Shown: positions 1 through 9,300 of the stretch, in pieces | Layout: every line of letters begins with the position of its first letter | How positions within the stretch are numbered: position 1 is the stretch's first letter | Assembly (NCBI GenBank): GCA_003427395.1 | Contig: BFEA01000269.1 | Span: forward strand, 1,426,012-1,455,548 | Reading direction: 5' to 3' | DNA length: 29,537 nucleotides | From: Chara braunii | Taxonomy: Eukaryota; Streptophyta; Charophyceae; Charales; Characeae | The notes under the pieces: model-generated | What the model was told of the DNA's origin: nothing | The model's input: the letters and a program-made list of their open reading frames with translations, nothing else | Database searches by the model: none | Made by a program: the position numbers and the translations under genes

Positions 1-2
1 AA

Positions 3-908
3 CGCAGAAACGGGGAGAACAAGAAGCTGCACACCCTAACGGTGAAAGCTACCTATCGGGTGCTGCGACCGAAAGTGAACATAAAGGAAAAGGTGAAACA
101 TCGATGGAGGTCCCACCTGAATCTGGGAATTGAAGAAATCCGGCCCATCAGATGGTTCTCCACCACCAAGTCCAGGCCGGCGAAGATGGCCTCACTACAA
201 TGGCAGATCGAACACCGATGTCTGCCCACCAACAACTGGTTAATCGACCGCAATTATTTAGAACAGAAGGGACGGGCGCTGCCATGGTGTAAATCGTGCC
301 ACACGGCTTTCCCCCCCCGCAAAATCCCGGAAACCATTGAGCATATCTTTATGCAATGCCCGGGAGCAGTGCTGACATGGCGGTGGTGGGATAGGATCAG
401 GACACCGCTTGCCACAGGCTCCAGCTGGCCATGGGATTGGAGAGCCATTTTGTGTGAAACATGGGCCTCCCCCACGGACAACACCTTTGAAAATAATATG
501 TTAAAGTTGGGGAGGAGAGTTGTCATGTGGGTCCTCTGGAGAAAACGTTGTACCCTTGCAATAGAGGGGGTCCGCATATCTGGAGAAGAAGTAACAGATA
601 CGATAAAACAGTTCATCCAACAAGAACTCAGGGGGCAGTGGCAAAAAACCAAAAACAAACTGGATATGTTTCAGACAGCCGAAGATGTAAAAAAAGCAAT
701 TCAACAATTCTCTTGGGACTGGTTAGGCGGTGAGGACGGTGGCTGGATTGCAGCGGTTCGAGGGACAGCGCACCCGAGCAGGAACACCACCAGGATGAAC
801 TTAGGAGAGACTATTTTATCCACTTCAGAGATCGGACCGCGGTGGGACAGGAGTTCCCACTGCGACCGCCCACTGATTTCCCGGACCCTTTCCCGCCCCA
901 CCAGCTAG
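3..908 (+). CDS. LINE A1 ORF2 C-terminal part with RT zinc-binding domain (partial)
   Basis: An uninterrupted frame runs from the window edge to a TAG at 906-908; the first internal ATG (42) is probably not the true start because codons upstream are open and align with the family. The product is the C-terminal region of a non-LTR retrotransposon ORF2. The diagnostic part is a zf-RVT-like domain: WCKSC (Cys codons at 288 and 297), then ETIEHIFMQC (His codon 342, Cys codon 357), followed by a Trp-rich stretch and LGRRVVMWVLWRKRC. A2 carries the same module (WCKLC...ETIKHIFLQC...LGRRVILWALWRRRC), which supports real coding ancestry. In the family this domain follows the RT and probably binds template RNA. 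No stop or frameshift is seen, unlike the other copies, so A1 may be a younger insertion. The RT core, if present, lies left of the window. Confidence 0.8.
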   Translation, partial: RRNGENKKLHTLTVKATYRVLRPKVNIKEKVKHRWRSHLNLGIEEIRPIRWFSTTKSRPAKMASLQWQIEHRCLPTNNWLIDRNYLEQKGRALPWCKSCHTAFPPRKIPETIEHIFMQCPGAVLTWRWWDRIRTPLATGSSWPWDWRAILCETWASPTDNTFENNMLKLGRRVVMWVLWRKRCTLAIEGVRISGEEVTDTIKQFIQQELRGQWQKTKNKLDMFQTAEDVKKAIQQFSWDWLGGEDGGWIAAVRGTAHPSRNTTRMNLGETILSTSEIGPRWDRSSHCDRPLISRTLSRPTS

Positions 909-1319
909 CAATGGTTGACATGCAATGGTACGGAGCAGAGTGAGCAGTGTGGGAACGGAAGTCCTTTTTTCACAGAAAAGTTTGGCTCTTCAGAACTCGG
1001 AAGTGGGGGGAGTCAGGGAGAGAAAGTAGATATCTGGCGCCAAGTGTAGGGTGAAGAGGCCCCCCCCCTCCCAACCTCCTGCTCAGTCAATCCCCTGGAT
1101 CCCAGGGTAATCAATGCTGGCAGGATCAGGATACATTTTTCTCATGATAATATGATGTGAATTGAATTTTGTCTATGTAAGGGACGCTGGACCCGGTTTC
1201 CAACAGGTGTTGCTCCCCACCAATAGATGGAGCCTCCCCTAGGTGCTAGCGGTGTCTGCTCGTACCAGCACTGCTAGCACTGACGGGTGTGTTCAAAAAA
1301 AAAAAAAAAAAAAAAAAAA
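909..1319 (+). other. 3'UTR and poly(A) of LINE A1, with candidate RNA hairpins
   Basis: No ORF. It holds a 6-bp hairpin at 1093-1107 followed by an AATCAATG core (1109-1116), a GCTCC/GGAGC hairpin (1212-1216 with 1229-1233), a 12-bp terminal hairpin (1243-1254 with 1269-1280, loop 14 nt) and poly(A) at 1295-1319. The same series is found in A2 with partly compensatory changes in the stems. Such 3' structures are known to guide some LINE RTs; that role here is inferred. Confidence 0.65.
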
Positions 1320-2395
1320 TCCTAGCAAAGGCATTAGCCAACAAAGTCATAGAACTACGAGACAATTGCTTTCACATCGACCAAGCAGGATTCATCCCGG
1401 GTCGATACATTCTAGATAATGTGATGGCTCTAAACGAGGCGGCTAAGAAAATCACAGAAAAACGAATGCAAGCGGCGATCTTTTTCTTCGACTTCGAAAA
1501 GGCGTACAATCAAGTCAATTGGGACTTTCTCCACAACTACATGCAGAAAATGGGAGTTGGTCCAAACTTTAGAGAGTGCGTGAGAGTACTCTACGGGGAT
1601 GCCACGAGCAGGGTGCAAATAAACAAAATACTGTCAGAAACCTACCCGATATCGAGATCGGTCCGGCAAGGCGACCTCCTCGCACCCCTAATATTCTTGT
1701 TCATAATCGCATCGTTCCTGCGCAAGGACCCATTCATAGACGGTCTAACCGAACAAAACAACAACCCCCTCCACCACTTTGCTCTCCCCACCCCACAAAT
1801 GTTCGCAGACGATCTCACGATCCTCATCCGCGCCAACAACTCCTCTTTCCAGGCCTTGGCCCGCGCCATGGAAGCCTTCAGACTTGCCTCAAAAATGAAG
1901 GTCAACTGGCTGAAAATGGAAGGGTGGTGGCTCGCAGAAGGCACCCCCCCCCAACCCCCAGACCCATCCACCCCAATGTCCTGGACTACGGGCGATCAAG
2001 CACTTCGCTATCTTGGCATTATGGTAAACAAGAATGGCATCTGGCAAGGGATGGGGGAGTCTCTACTCGCCAGAGCAATAACCCGTTCAGCCATCTGCAA
2101 CAAAGTCCAGGCCTCCCTACTAGGGAGAGCCCTAATCATCAACACAACAGTATTCTCCACCTTGTGGTACATGGCCTCCATATGGTGCCCCCTCGACGAC
2201 GACCTGAAGAAGTTGAAGGCTAAAGCCAGGTGTTATTTGTGGACAGGCGACCCCAACAGAACCACCTGTATAAACAAGGTGGCCTGGCAAACGGTCATCA
2301 GGAAACTACAGGAAGGAGGGCTAGGTATAATCGACCCTAAACAAAAAGCAATCGCCCTCCAAATGAAATGGATAATCAAAATCCTAACCAAATAA
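1320..2395 (+). CDS. LINE B1 reverse transcriptase domain (5'-truncated ORF2)
   Basis: Open for about 358 codons. The apparent ATG at 1289 lies in A1 and reads through poly(A) as lysines, so it is not the native start. RT landmarks in order: ILAKALANKV, DQAGFIPGRYILDNV, FDFEKAYNQVNWDF (about 1487-1528), VRQGDLLAPLIF (about 1660-1695), catalytic FADD (about 1802-1813), LASKMKVNW, then the thumb-side motif GGLGIIDPKQ. FADD is a normal variant of the YxDD active site, so the catalytic aspartates are intact. The N-terminal RT fingers, the endonuclease and ORF1 are absent. TAA at 2393-2395 is a nonsense mutation: the same frame continues directly with homologous sequence. B3 aligns along the whole length. 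High confidence in family; not expected to be functional alone. Confidence 0.85.
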
Positions 2396-3958
2396 GACCT
2401 CCCATGGACCACGATGGCGAGAGACAGCATAAGGAATCTGGCACCAGTAGCGACCCCACCAAACATGAGTGGCCTGTTCTGGATCATGGCAAAGGAGTGG
2501 ACAATCAAATCGGGGAGACCAGCAAGGAAAACAAACCCAGTGACTCCCACTCAACCCCCCACCACACCCACCCGCTACTGGTCTCCGATCCTAAAGACCT
2601 TGCGCCGACTGATGCCAGACAAGAAACGGTTCCCACAACAAAGAGGAGTCCTACGACAACCCCTGTTTTGCAATCCCTGGATCAAAGACACAGAGGGCAG
2701 ACTGTAGACTCTCCGGGCTAAAAACCGCAGATGGTTGTCATGGGTGGAGAGAGGAGTATGGCAGATCAAACATTTGTAGTCCGAAGACCGACAAGAATGG
2801 TTCACCGCACAGGACCTTCGCACTCCCTTAAAAGGATGCCACCTACTGACCACCAACCTGTTAGTCAAAAATCCTCCAAAGCATTCATCCCCCATGTAAG
2901 ACCCTCCTAAAAGAGACACATACGTGGAAACTAGGAGACTGGGGACTACTCACCACACAGACCCCACCAACGAAAGCCTACCGCTTTGTATCAAAACTGG
3001 ACTCAACTCACTACCAGGCCAAGTTCGTATCCTACCCCATCATTAAACACAGCCTATATGAACTAGAAATCCTGAACAGAACACCACAGAACGAACAAAT
3101 AGAAACCTACCTTCTCAGGAAGGTTAGAGTTTCTCACAAGATACCCTGATCTATATTCCAGCCGTATCTTAGCATCAACGAGCTGAAATTTGACCCAAAG
3201 GAATGGATCTGGGATCTGGACACCGTAGGTAAATCGAGAACGATAACAGAGTACGACGTAAAGTTCGGGTATAACCTCGGACTACAAACCAGGGACCCGA
3301 ACCCAAGGCTGACAGAGAAATGGAGAACCATACTGAACCTAGATACCATGACCCCCATCACCATCACATGGCCCAAATACCTCCTCATCAGACCAATTAG
3401 AATCCGAAGCATGCAATGACTAATAGCACATGCAGCCCCGCCAGTCAACCAATGGTTACACGAGAGAAGGAAACACTCTGATCCGGATAGCTCGGCATGT
3501 TGCTCAATGTGCAGCAACGACTCACCCGAAGACATTTCCCACTGCCTCCATTCTGCCCTGAAGCAACCTGGATATGGAAGAAGATCTGTGAGTTATGGTC
3601 GATCCTGTTCGCTGTGCCCCCCCCTAACATCCCCCCTATCTCTATCCTACTTCTAACTAACATCCCCAACAACATCGCCCTACTCAGGAAGCTGGCATTG
3701 TGGGTGATATGGAAACGCATATGCACTCAGATAATCGAGGGAACAGAGGTGGCAAGAGAAGAAATGTGGTCATTACTCCTGAGCATGGCAGGGACGGAAA
3801 TCAGGAGCAGATGGCGGAGAATAACAAACCCTGCGAGACACAGACCAGAAGGACAAGCAATCAAGAAACGGACATTCATAAGAAACTGGCTGCTAAAGGG
3901 CAAGGTGGCAACGATAGTAGACAACAGACTGAGGTGGAAGAAATGGCACCATGCTTAA
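2396..3958 (+). pseudogene. LINE B1 ORF2 C-terminal region, broken
   Basis: Continuation of B1 ORF2 after the TAA at 2393. The segment 2396-2707 stays in the RT frame (MARDSIRNLAP...PPNMSGLFW, matching B3 LRELAPF...PPNMTCLFW near 15222-15270), then a TAG follows. Further pieces: EWIWDLDTVGKSRTITEYDV (about 3201-3260), KWRTIL, IRIRSMQ followed by a stop, and a CSMC...EDISHC zinc-domain remnant (about 3500-3550). The reading frame then shifts near 3550 into FCPEATWIWKKICELW and LALWVIWKRICTQIIEG (3497-3958 frame). At least four stops and one frameshift make it a pseudogene. The order RT, linker, zf-RVT, C-terminal Trp-rich segment is the same as in family A. Confidence 0.7.
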
Positions 3959-4386
3959 TCATGAAGACCACGAGGGTACCTGCCGGGCAACCTGGCAGAA
4001 GGTTATGAATGGGGATCAACAAAAAGAGGACCTGACACACAGGGAAGGACAAGGACAAGCAACAGAACACAGAGTGGACCCCCCACTGTTCTCGTATTGC
4101 AAGAACTCATTCGACGGACTCTAAATAGAAGCCTGAGAGGAACAAAGGGTCAGGGCGAGATGACAGTGAATCCTCCTTAGAAGGAGCAATCAATGTTGAT
4201 CAGGGGTCCTTCGGCCAGACGGAATGAAGCTTTGAGTGGGTAATATGATGTAATCCGTTTTGTTTTTACTTGTCGGGGGAATAGGAACCGGATTGACGCT
4301 CCCCAGAATGGAAATGGAGCCAGGACCATAATGACCTGTTAAAAAATAAAAAATAAAAAATAAAAAATAAAAAATAAAAAATAAAA
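3959..4386 (+). other. 3'UTR and heptamer tail of LINE B1
   Basis: Non-coding. It contains a CTCCTT/AAGGAG inverted repeat (4173-4186) directly before CAATCAATGTTG (4187-4198), a GCTCC/GGAGC hairpin (4298-4302 with 4316-4320) and a short terminal hairpin CAGG/CCTG (4321-4338). The tail (4340-4386) is about seven TAAAAAA-type units rather than plain poly(A), probably a microsatellite expansion of an A-tail. Confidence 0.6.
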
Positions 4387-5049
4387 GAATCATTTCATCA
4401 ATAGATTGAAATTCGTATAAGGTCGGGGACCTCACAATTCGACCAAGAGTTATCTTGGCAACATTAGCCAGTTCCACTTATGATGTGACAAGGGAAACCA
4501 ATTCCAGAAGAACCACTGAACCTCCGACAACATTGACACTCCCTCTGTTTCCTATGTGCCTTCTCCTCCTCCTCTCAGCTACTGGAGTTGTCAGCTGGAG
4601 AGCGATGAGGTTGTTCCCCCAGGCTTGAGTCCTGTTGACTATACCCTCAACCCTGCTCGTGGACCCCTATCTTCCTTTCGTCTGTTGTTTAAGCCCTACC
4701 CCCAGACTTGTACGTTTGTTTTGGGCGTGGGCGGTCCTGTGACTCAGTTGGAGCTTAGGCTAATGCTAGACCCTTATGTGGGAGCCGGTCCCAGTGAGGC
4801 TTCCCGCGTTGTATTGCCATGTCCGTGGGGTCTCTCAGTGAGCTTCCATACTAGTTTCGGTTTGCCGCCCTCTATACTACCCAGCTTCCCAGCGCCCAGT
4901 GTGTCCTTGGTGAATTTATCTAAGATATCCTGTTTTCCGGTAGGGGCGTCTTTGATACACTTGAGCACATGACGTCAGTCGGTCTGGTATTCAGTCTGCA
5001 AGTTCTGCGTAACAGTCTCTCATGCTTCCGTTGGTGGAACGGTTTGGGG
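4387..5049. other. Unassigned DNA with one unrecognised ORF
   Basis: No domain is recognised. The longest frame, 4556-4972 on the plus strand (138 codons; Pro-, Ser- and Leu-rich), has an ATG but no recognisable motif and no conserved counterpart in the window. It could be chance, an exon fragment, or the antisense side of an eroded LINE C-terminus, since the neighbouring 5050-5470 fragment is antisense. I would not call it a gene. Confidence 0.3.
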
Positions 5050-5470
5050 GTCAATAGTTTCCTTGCATCGGCTCTTCCAGAATGCCAATAGTGTCAGCAG
5101 ACGCAGCCTCAGGAAGAGGGTCCTCTGCCACACGTACAGTAGGCCATCGTCACAGATTGCGCAGAGGTCATCAAAATCTCACTTGGCTGCTGCCCGGCAC
5201 GTGGTAGTAGATGAGCCATTGCATACTCCGGATGCGAGTGTTTCTTATTTCGAGGGGGACTTGCCATAAAAGCGCCATGTGTCCTTGTAAGCTCCCCGGG
5301 AGATGTTTTGACCATCTTTAGCTCAGGTATTGAACGCTCTCCTCCCGAGTCTGTAGCGCAGGCGTGTAGTATAGTCGAGGATATTAGTTCGCCGCTCGGT
5401 GTGTGTCGTTGTACCCACCGTCTTCCAGCCCCACTCCGCCTGGTCGAAGTCCAAGTCCTGTAGCCGTGTT
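5050..5470 (-). pseudogene. Antisense fragment of a family-B-like LINE ORF2
   Basis: The minus strand read from about 5470 down resembles the B1 region 3190-3500. Pieces in order: an EWGWKTVG-like segment followed by LDYTTRLRYRLGRR (compare B1 EWIWDLDTVG... and EYDVKFGYNLGLQ), then NTRIRSMQWLIYYHVPGSSQV (compare B1 IRIRSMQ, stop, LIAHAAPPVNQWL), then a CAIC remnant in another frame where B1 has CSMC. Frames change several times and stops are frequent. It has no recognisable tail. Call rests on short by-eye matches at consistent spacing. Confidence 0.5.
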
Positions 5471-5880
5471 ATCATTCATCTAATTCCATGTGGATTAAAA
5501 CTCCAGTCTGTATTTCAACAGCTCATAGGTGTACAAACTGAGGTGCCTCCAGCAAGCAGTTATGGAGTTCAAGCGCCCACTTCGTACCCCGGCCTTGAGT
5601 GTGCGATGGACTTTAGTTAGTCCGTCGATTTTTGGTTTGCTTTCATTGTTGTTGTCATCATTTAGCTGTCATTTCTACCATTGTTGTTGTTGTTCTTATT
5701 GTTCTTGCTTCTGTCATTATTCTGATATCATCGTTGATATCATTGTTGCTGTAACTCTGTTGGAGATGAGGGGATAAATAGGGAGCGAGAGGTCAGTGAC
5801 CGTGTATGCTAGAGATCCCTTGCAGCAGGGAAGACAAGTCACTCCGCACAGAGTCTGCAGATGGAAATAATATTGAAGGA
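5471..5880. other. Low-complexity spacer with TTG/TTA-rich tract and SINE-like scrap
   Basis: Segment 5500-5535 on the minus strand reads TTGAAATACAGACTGGAGTT, close to TTGAAATACAGACCTGAGTT at about 24562-24581 on the minus strand, so it may be a relic of the same tRNA-like repeat. From 5640 to 5755 the plus strand is rich in TTG, TTA and ATC triplets, a decayed trinucleotide tract. No gene is seen. Confidence 0.35.
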
Positions 5881-5918
5881 TACGTTCTCCGGAACGACTG
5901 ATTCACAACTCTCATCAG

Positions 5919-7024
5919 ATGGTGCAAAATCGTACTAGGATTTACTTTCCCAGTGAATACAACTATGCACGCTTTAAGGTAGCCCCGGAAGCACCGGCCC
6001 ATATCAACCCGATCACGTGGCTTGAAAATAGGGAATGGACAATCCCGCGGCGACAGTCTCAGCGCGAAAATCTCCCAGCTCACTCGCCAAAGCAAGAAGT
6101 AAGAAAGGACCTGCACAAGGACCCCTTCTGGCCAACCCTCTTACAGACTTGGAGGAGTCTCCCCCTTCCAGGCAAAACAGCACCCGAAAGATGAGAAGAA
6201 GTGGTCCGACATCCGCTATTTGGGAACAGGAGGATAACCAACTCAAGGGGCCAGGTGCTACATTGTATGGATTCCCCTTGGAAAGGATAGGTTAAGAAGG
6301 GAGTCTTGAGAATCAGGGACATCTGGGACGGAGATAGGAGGGATTGGATCACGGGGGAATGCCTCAAGGAAAAGCTGAGATACTGTCATAAATCAGAACA
6401 AGCGATGGAAAACTTAATAGAATGTGTCCCCCTAAACTGGTGGAAAATTTTGAGGAAAGGGCCCTCGAGACCACTCTTGAACAGAGAGGACTCGCGCTCC
6501 CCTGGTGCAAACTATGCTCTAGTGCATTCCCATCCAGAAAGAGACCTGAAACAATAAAACACATCTTTCTGCAATGTCCCGGTGCGGTCTGGCTCTGGCG
6601 TTGGTGGGATTGGGTGTGGGATCAGTTAGGAACACGGGTACCCTGGCCTTGGGATTGGAAGGCCCTGTTGTTCGAAAGATGGCCTTTTGAACAGCGGGAC
6701 GTTTTTACCCTCAACATCTTTCAACTAGGACGAAGAGTAATACTGTGGGCACTCTGGAGACGCCGCTGCACATATGAAATGGACGAAGTGAGGTTGGAAG
6801 GGCCAAAATTTACGGAAAGCATACAACAGCATATTCATACGAATATAAGAGCAAGATGGGAGGCAACCAAGTCACAGATTCAACACATTCATACTGAGAA
6901 CGAAATACAACAAAGGATACAAGATTTCTGCAAAAGCTGGCTCGGGGGGGAACTGGAGGAAGGATTGGGAAAGTGGAATGGACCGGCGGAAATGGGGGGC
7001 AAAGGGGAAACGGGGGCAACCTGA
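5919..7024 (+). pseudogene. LINE A2 ORF2 C-terminal half, with stops, frameshift and deletion
   Basis: Frame 1 (5919 to about 6450) has the L1-type post-RT segments LHKDPFWPTLLQTWRSL, HPLFGNRRITN, LRIRDIWDGDRRDW and PLNWWKIL, interrupted by TGA at 6192-6194 and TAA near 6293. The frame then shifts, and 6422-7024 gives LEQRGLALPWCKLC, ETIKHIFLQCPGA, and LGRRVILWALWRRRC, the zf-RVT module also seen in A1. Between PLNWWKIL and LEQRGLALPWC the segment that A1 encodes at about 3-260 (LTVKATYRVL through EHRCLPTNNWL) is missing, so roughly 280 bp or more has been deleted near 6450-6480. Not functional. Confidence 0.75.
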
Positions 7025-7769
7025 CAATCAACAGGGACTACAAGCTCCTCTTCAACAACTGAACCAACCTGGTTGATTCAATCCCGATGCGGCCAAGCAG
7101 CGATTTCCCAGACTTCTTCCCCCCCCCAGTAAACAGCCTGGTAGGAGTTTCTTGGTATGGGGGAGAGTAAAAGGAAAAGAAGGATGGTAAAAGGAGGCAC
7201 AAAGGTAACAAGGGAACAATCGGACTGTCGGGAATAGGTTTGGCCCAAAAGTTTTCAAATAAAGGTAACACATCTTTAGGGGAAGGGAGGAACTAGGTAG
7301 TAGCAGTAGGCCGGGAAGAGGTCTGGCCCCAAAAGTTTTCATATACAGGTAACACATCTTTGGGGGAAGGGAGGAACTAGATAGCAGCAGTAGGTATCTG
7401 GCGCCGGTCTCACGGCGAAGAGGCCCCCCCCTTCCTAAGGTCTGTCATGAATACTGGCAAGGGTCCTCTGCATCTGTCAGAACACGCTGTATGTGCTAAC
7501 CATCCTTTGAGTTCTGAAACTTAGCTGGAGGATTGGAGGACCTGCGCAGTCAATCCCCTGTACTTTAGGGCAATCAATGTTGGCAGGGCTTCGTATTAAC
7601 CTGTTGGTTTTCCCCCCAAAATATAATATGTACATGAGACGCTGGCCCCGATTTCCAGCAAGTGATGCTCCCCACCAATAGATGGAGCCTCTCCCTGAGT
7701 GGTAGTGGTGACTGCTCTTACCAGCACCACTATCACCAAAGGGGGTGTCTTTCCAAAAAAAAAAAAAAA
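7025..7769 (+). other. 3'UTR and poly(A) of LINE A2
   Basis: Non-coding. Landmarks shared with A1 in the same order: GGTATCTGGCGCC, GAAGAGGCCCCCCC, a CCCT/AGGG hairpin (7556-7570) followed by CAATCAATGTTGG (7571-7583), GCTCC/GGAGC (7667-7671 with 7684-7688), and a 12-bp terminal hairpin (7699-7710 with 7725-7736). It closes with about 15 adenines. Confidence 0.65.
7230..7394 (+). repeat. 83-bp tandem duplication in the A2 3'UTR
   Basis: Two units, 7230-7312 and 7313-7394, both reading GGGAA(T/G)AGGT(T/C)TGGCCC..AAAAGTTTTCA, then AGGTAACACATCTTT, GGGGAAGGGAGGAACTAG and AGCAGTAGG. A1 lacks this segment. The units differ at several sites, so the duplication is not recent. Confidence 0.85.
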
Positions 7770-8689
7770 GGTAACCGCATCCACGGTTTATAAATTATCA
7801 CCTCTCTGCCTGTTGCAGCTGTTTCTTTTCAAAGCCAGCTCTTTTTAAGATCCATCAGTCGTGGCTAGCGCCGCTCGGTAAGCGCTAGTCTCCTGCACTA
7901 ATTCACCACCCAGCACGATAGAGCGACCGCGCGTCCGCGCGACCAATGCCCACCAATTTTTGCGGCATCGTTCGACATTCGCGTTCTCGACCGTGCGTGT
8001 GAACATCCACGCACCTCCCCATTCGAATCCTGATCTTTTGGCAGGATAGCGAGGAAGGGACAAGGGCAAGGGACAGCCACGTCAAGCCACGCCTCCGGGC
8101 TTGGCAATCCCTAAAGCAAGAAAGAGACAAAGGGAGAAGAGAGGGGGATCAAGAGAGCAAGGGGACGGCGAAACAGGAGGAAGATATAGGTGAGAAAAAG
8201 ACAAGAGAGCCACATCGCATGAAGGAAAAAACAAGAGAATCGAGGAAGGGAGAACATCGCCACTCGAGGAATAATCGGCACTAAGGTCAGGCGAGCCATC
8301 ATACACATTACAAGGTTAGAACAGTTCATCTACACAACAAAAAAAGGTAAGATCTCAACTTCTAACCTAAGGCCAGCAAACAGAGCTCGAGTGATTAGAT
8401 CAGCGCAAGGATAAACGCACATGAACGAAACGGCGAAATAGACCCAGAAGAGGAAGCGACAATAAGAATACCCAAGCTATCATCATGAGCATTCGACTAA
8501 ACACCGAATAGGAAAAGTAGAACAAACACAACAACGATTCACAACACTCACGACAGACACGACTCCCACCATAGCCAAAGATACTCGTTACGTAGCACAT
8601 CGAACAAGAGATTCATAAAGTAGCCAAGCAGCGACGGACAATAGCCAAACTGGACAGAAACAACAGGAATCGCGAACCCCTCCCACCCT
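7770..8689. other. Intergenic DNA, no gene recognised
   Basis: No coherent coding region. A short inverted repeat CTAGCGC/GCGCTAG sits at about 7866-7891, followed by a CG-rich patch (7920-7960). From about 8110 to 8560 the plus strand is purine/A-rich. ORFs on the minus strand are short, overlapping and without motifs. Confidence 0.4.
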
Positions 8690-9300
8690 ACACCGCCAGC
8701 CCCCGTCCAAATACTTCGAAGTGCACACCCTCGTTCTTCACTTTCCCTCTCCATCACCGACATCCACTCAAATCGATCACCCATTTTACGAATCCCGCAC
8801 CCAACTTTCTACCCACCCCACATACCCCAGCGATCCCATCAACCGCAAAGATTCAGACCTCACCCCGACTCCCCACCAACTCCCCACCACATCTCTCATC
8901 TCAGCCCCCGCGAATCTATTACCCCTCCGGACCGCTTTCCTCAATCCGCCAATCTCCCAAACACCCGGACCCCTCCCCATTCCGCCAATCTCTCACACTC
9001 CCGAACTCCCCCCCGCCCCCTCCCTTCCCAACCCTGCACCCTGACTCTCAACCTAGCCCCACAACCCCGACTTTCGCCCTCCCCTCATACCCACCCGCCC
9101 TCCTTTCAACACCCCACAGCCTCTTCCCCATCGTCTCCAATAACTATCTACCCACCACCCGTACATCACCAAGCCCCCCCGCAGCATTCAACCCGATCTC
9201 CATCCAACCCCCAGCCTAATTTTCCCACGCCCTCCACTCGCTTCCTCCCTACCCCATATCAACGATCCCCACACATTACTGTCTCACTGCTCTTCTCCTC
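8690..9300. other. G-poor, C/T-rich strand-asymmetric tract
   Basis: The plus strand is strikingly cytosine-rich and guanine-poor for about 600 bp. Around 8944-9030 a CCGCCAATCTC motif occurs twice about 40 bp apart. The composition resembles the B3 3'UTR (16690-17000), so it may be eroded retroelement UTR. An ORF at 8721-9044 is Pro/Thr/Leu-rich and is probably compositional. Confidence 0.45.

Larger units (their letters stand above)
1..1319 (+). mobile_element. LINE family A, copy A1 (3' part only)
   Basis: The 3' end of an L1-like non-LTR retrotransposon that enters from beyond the left edge. It comprises the ORF2 C-terminus (3-908), a 3'UTR (909-1294) and a poly(A) run of about 25 (1295-1319). 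The same ORF2 C-terminus and the same 3'UTR blocks recur in A2 (5880-7769): a TATCTGGCGCC block, a GAAGAGGCCCCCCC block, an AATCAATG core and a CTCCCCACCAATAGATGGAG block. The element abuts B1 directly at the poly(A). Either B1 inserted at the A-tail, or A1 inserted into a longer B element whose 5' half lies outside the window. Confidence 0.85.
1320..4386 (+). mobile_element. LINE family B, copy B1 (5'-truncated)
   Basis: A non-LTR element that begins abruptly inside the RT domain, immediately after the A1 poly(A). It then has the ORF2 remainder (to about 3958), a 3'UTR and a tail of TAAAAAA heptamers (4340-4386). The 3' terminal sequence (TTGTCGG, GGAATAGGAACC, TGACGCT, AGAATGGAAA, GGAGC in order) recurs at the end of B3 (17499-17548), which defines the family. 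5' truncation is the usual result of incomplete reverse transcription. No target-site duplication could be recognised because the left flank is poly(A). Confidence 0.85.
5880..7769 (+). mobile_element. LINE family A, copy A2 (5'-truncated, rearranged)
   Basis: A second family A element: decayed ORF2 C-terminal half (about 5919-7024), a 3'UTR with an internal 83-bp duplication (7230-7394), the family 3' hairpins and poly(A) (about 7756-7769). Its left edge is uncertain; recognisable ORF2 homology begins after 5900. It aligns with A1 from the zinc-binding domain to the tail. Confidence 0.8.

Noticed and set aside
1576-2223. 215-codon plus-strand ORF
   Set aside because: Frame-shifted shadow of the LINE B1 RT; the Pro/Arg/His-rich product has no motif, while the overlapping frame carries RT motifs.
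4556-4972. 138-codon ORF as a host gene
   Set aside because: No recognisable domain, no conserved copy, and the setting is eroded repeat DNA.
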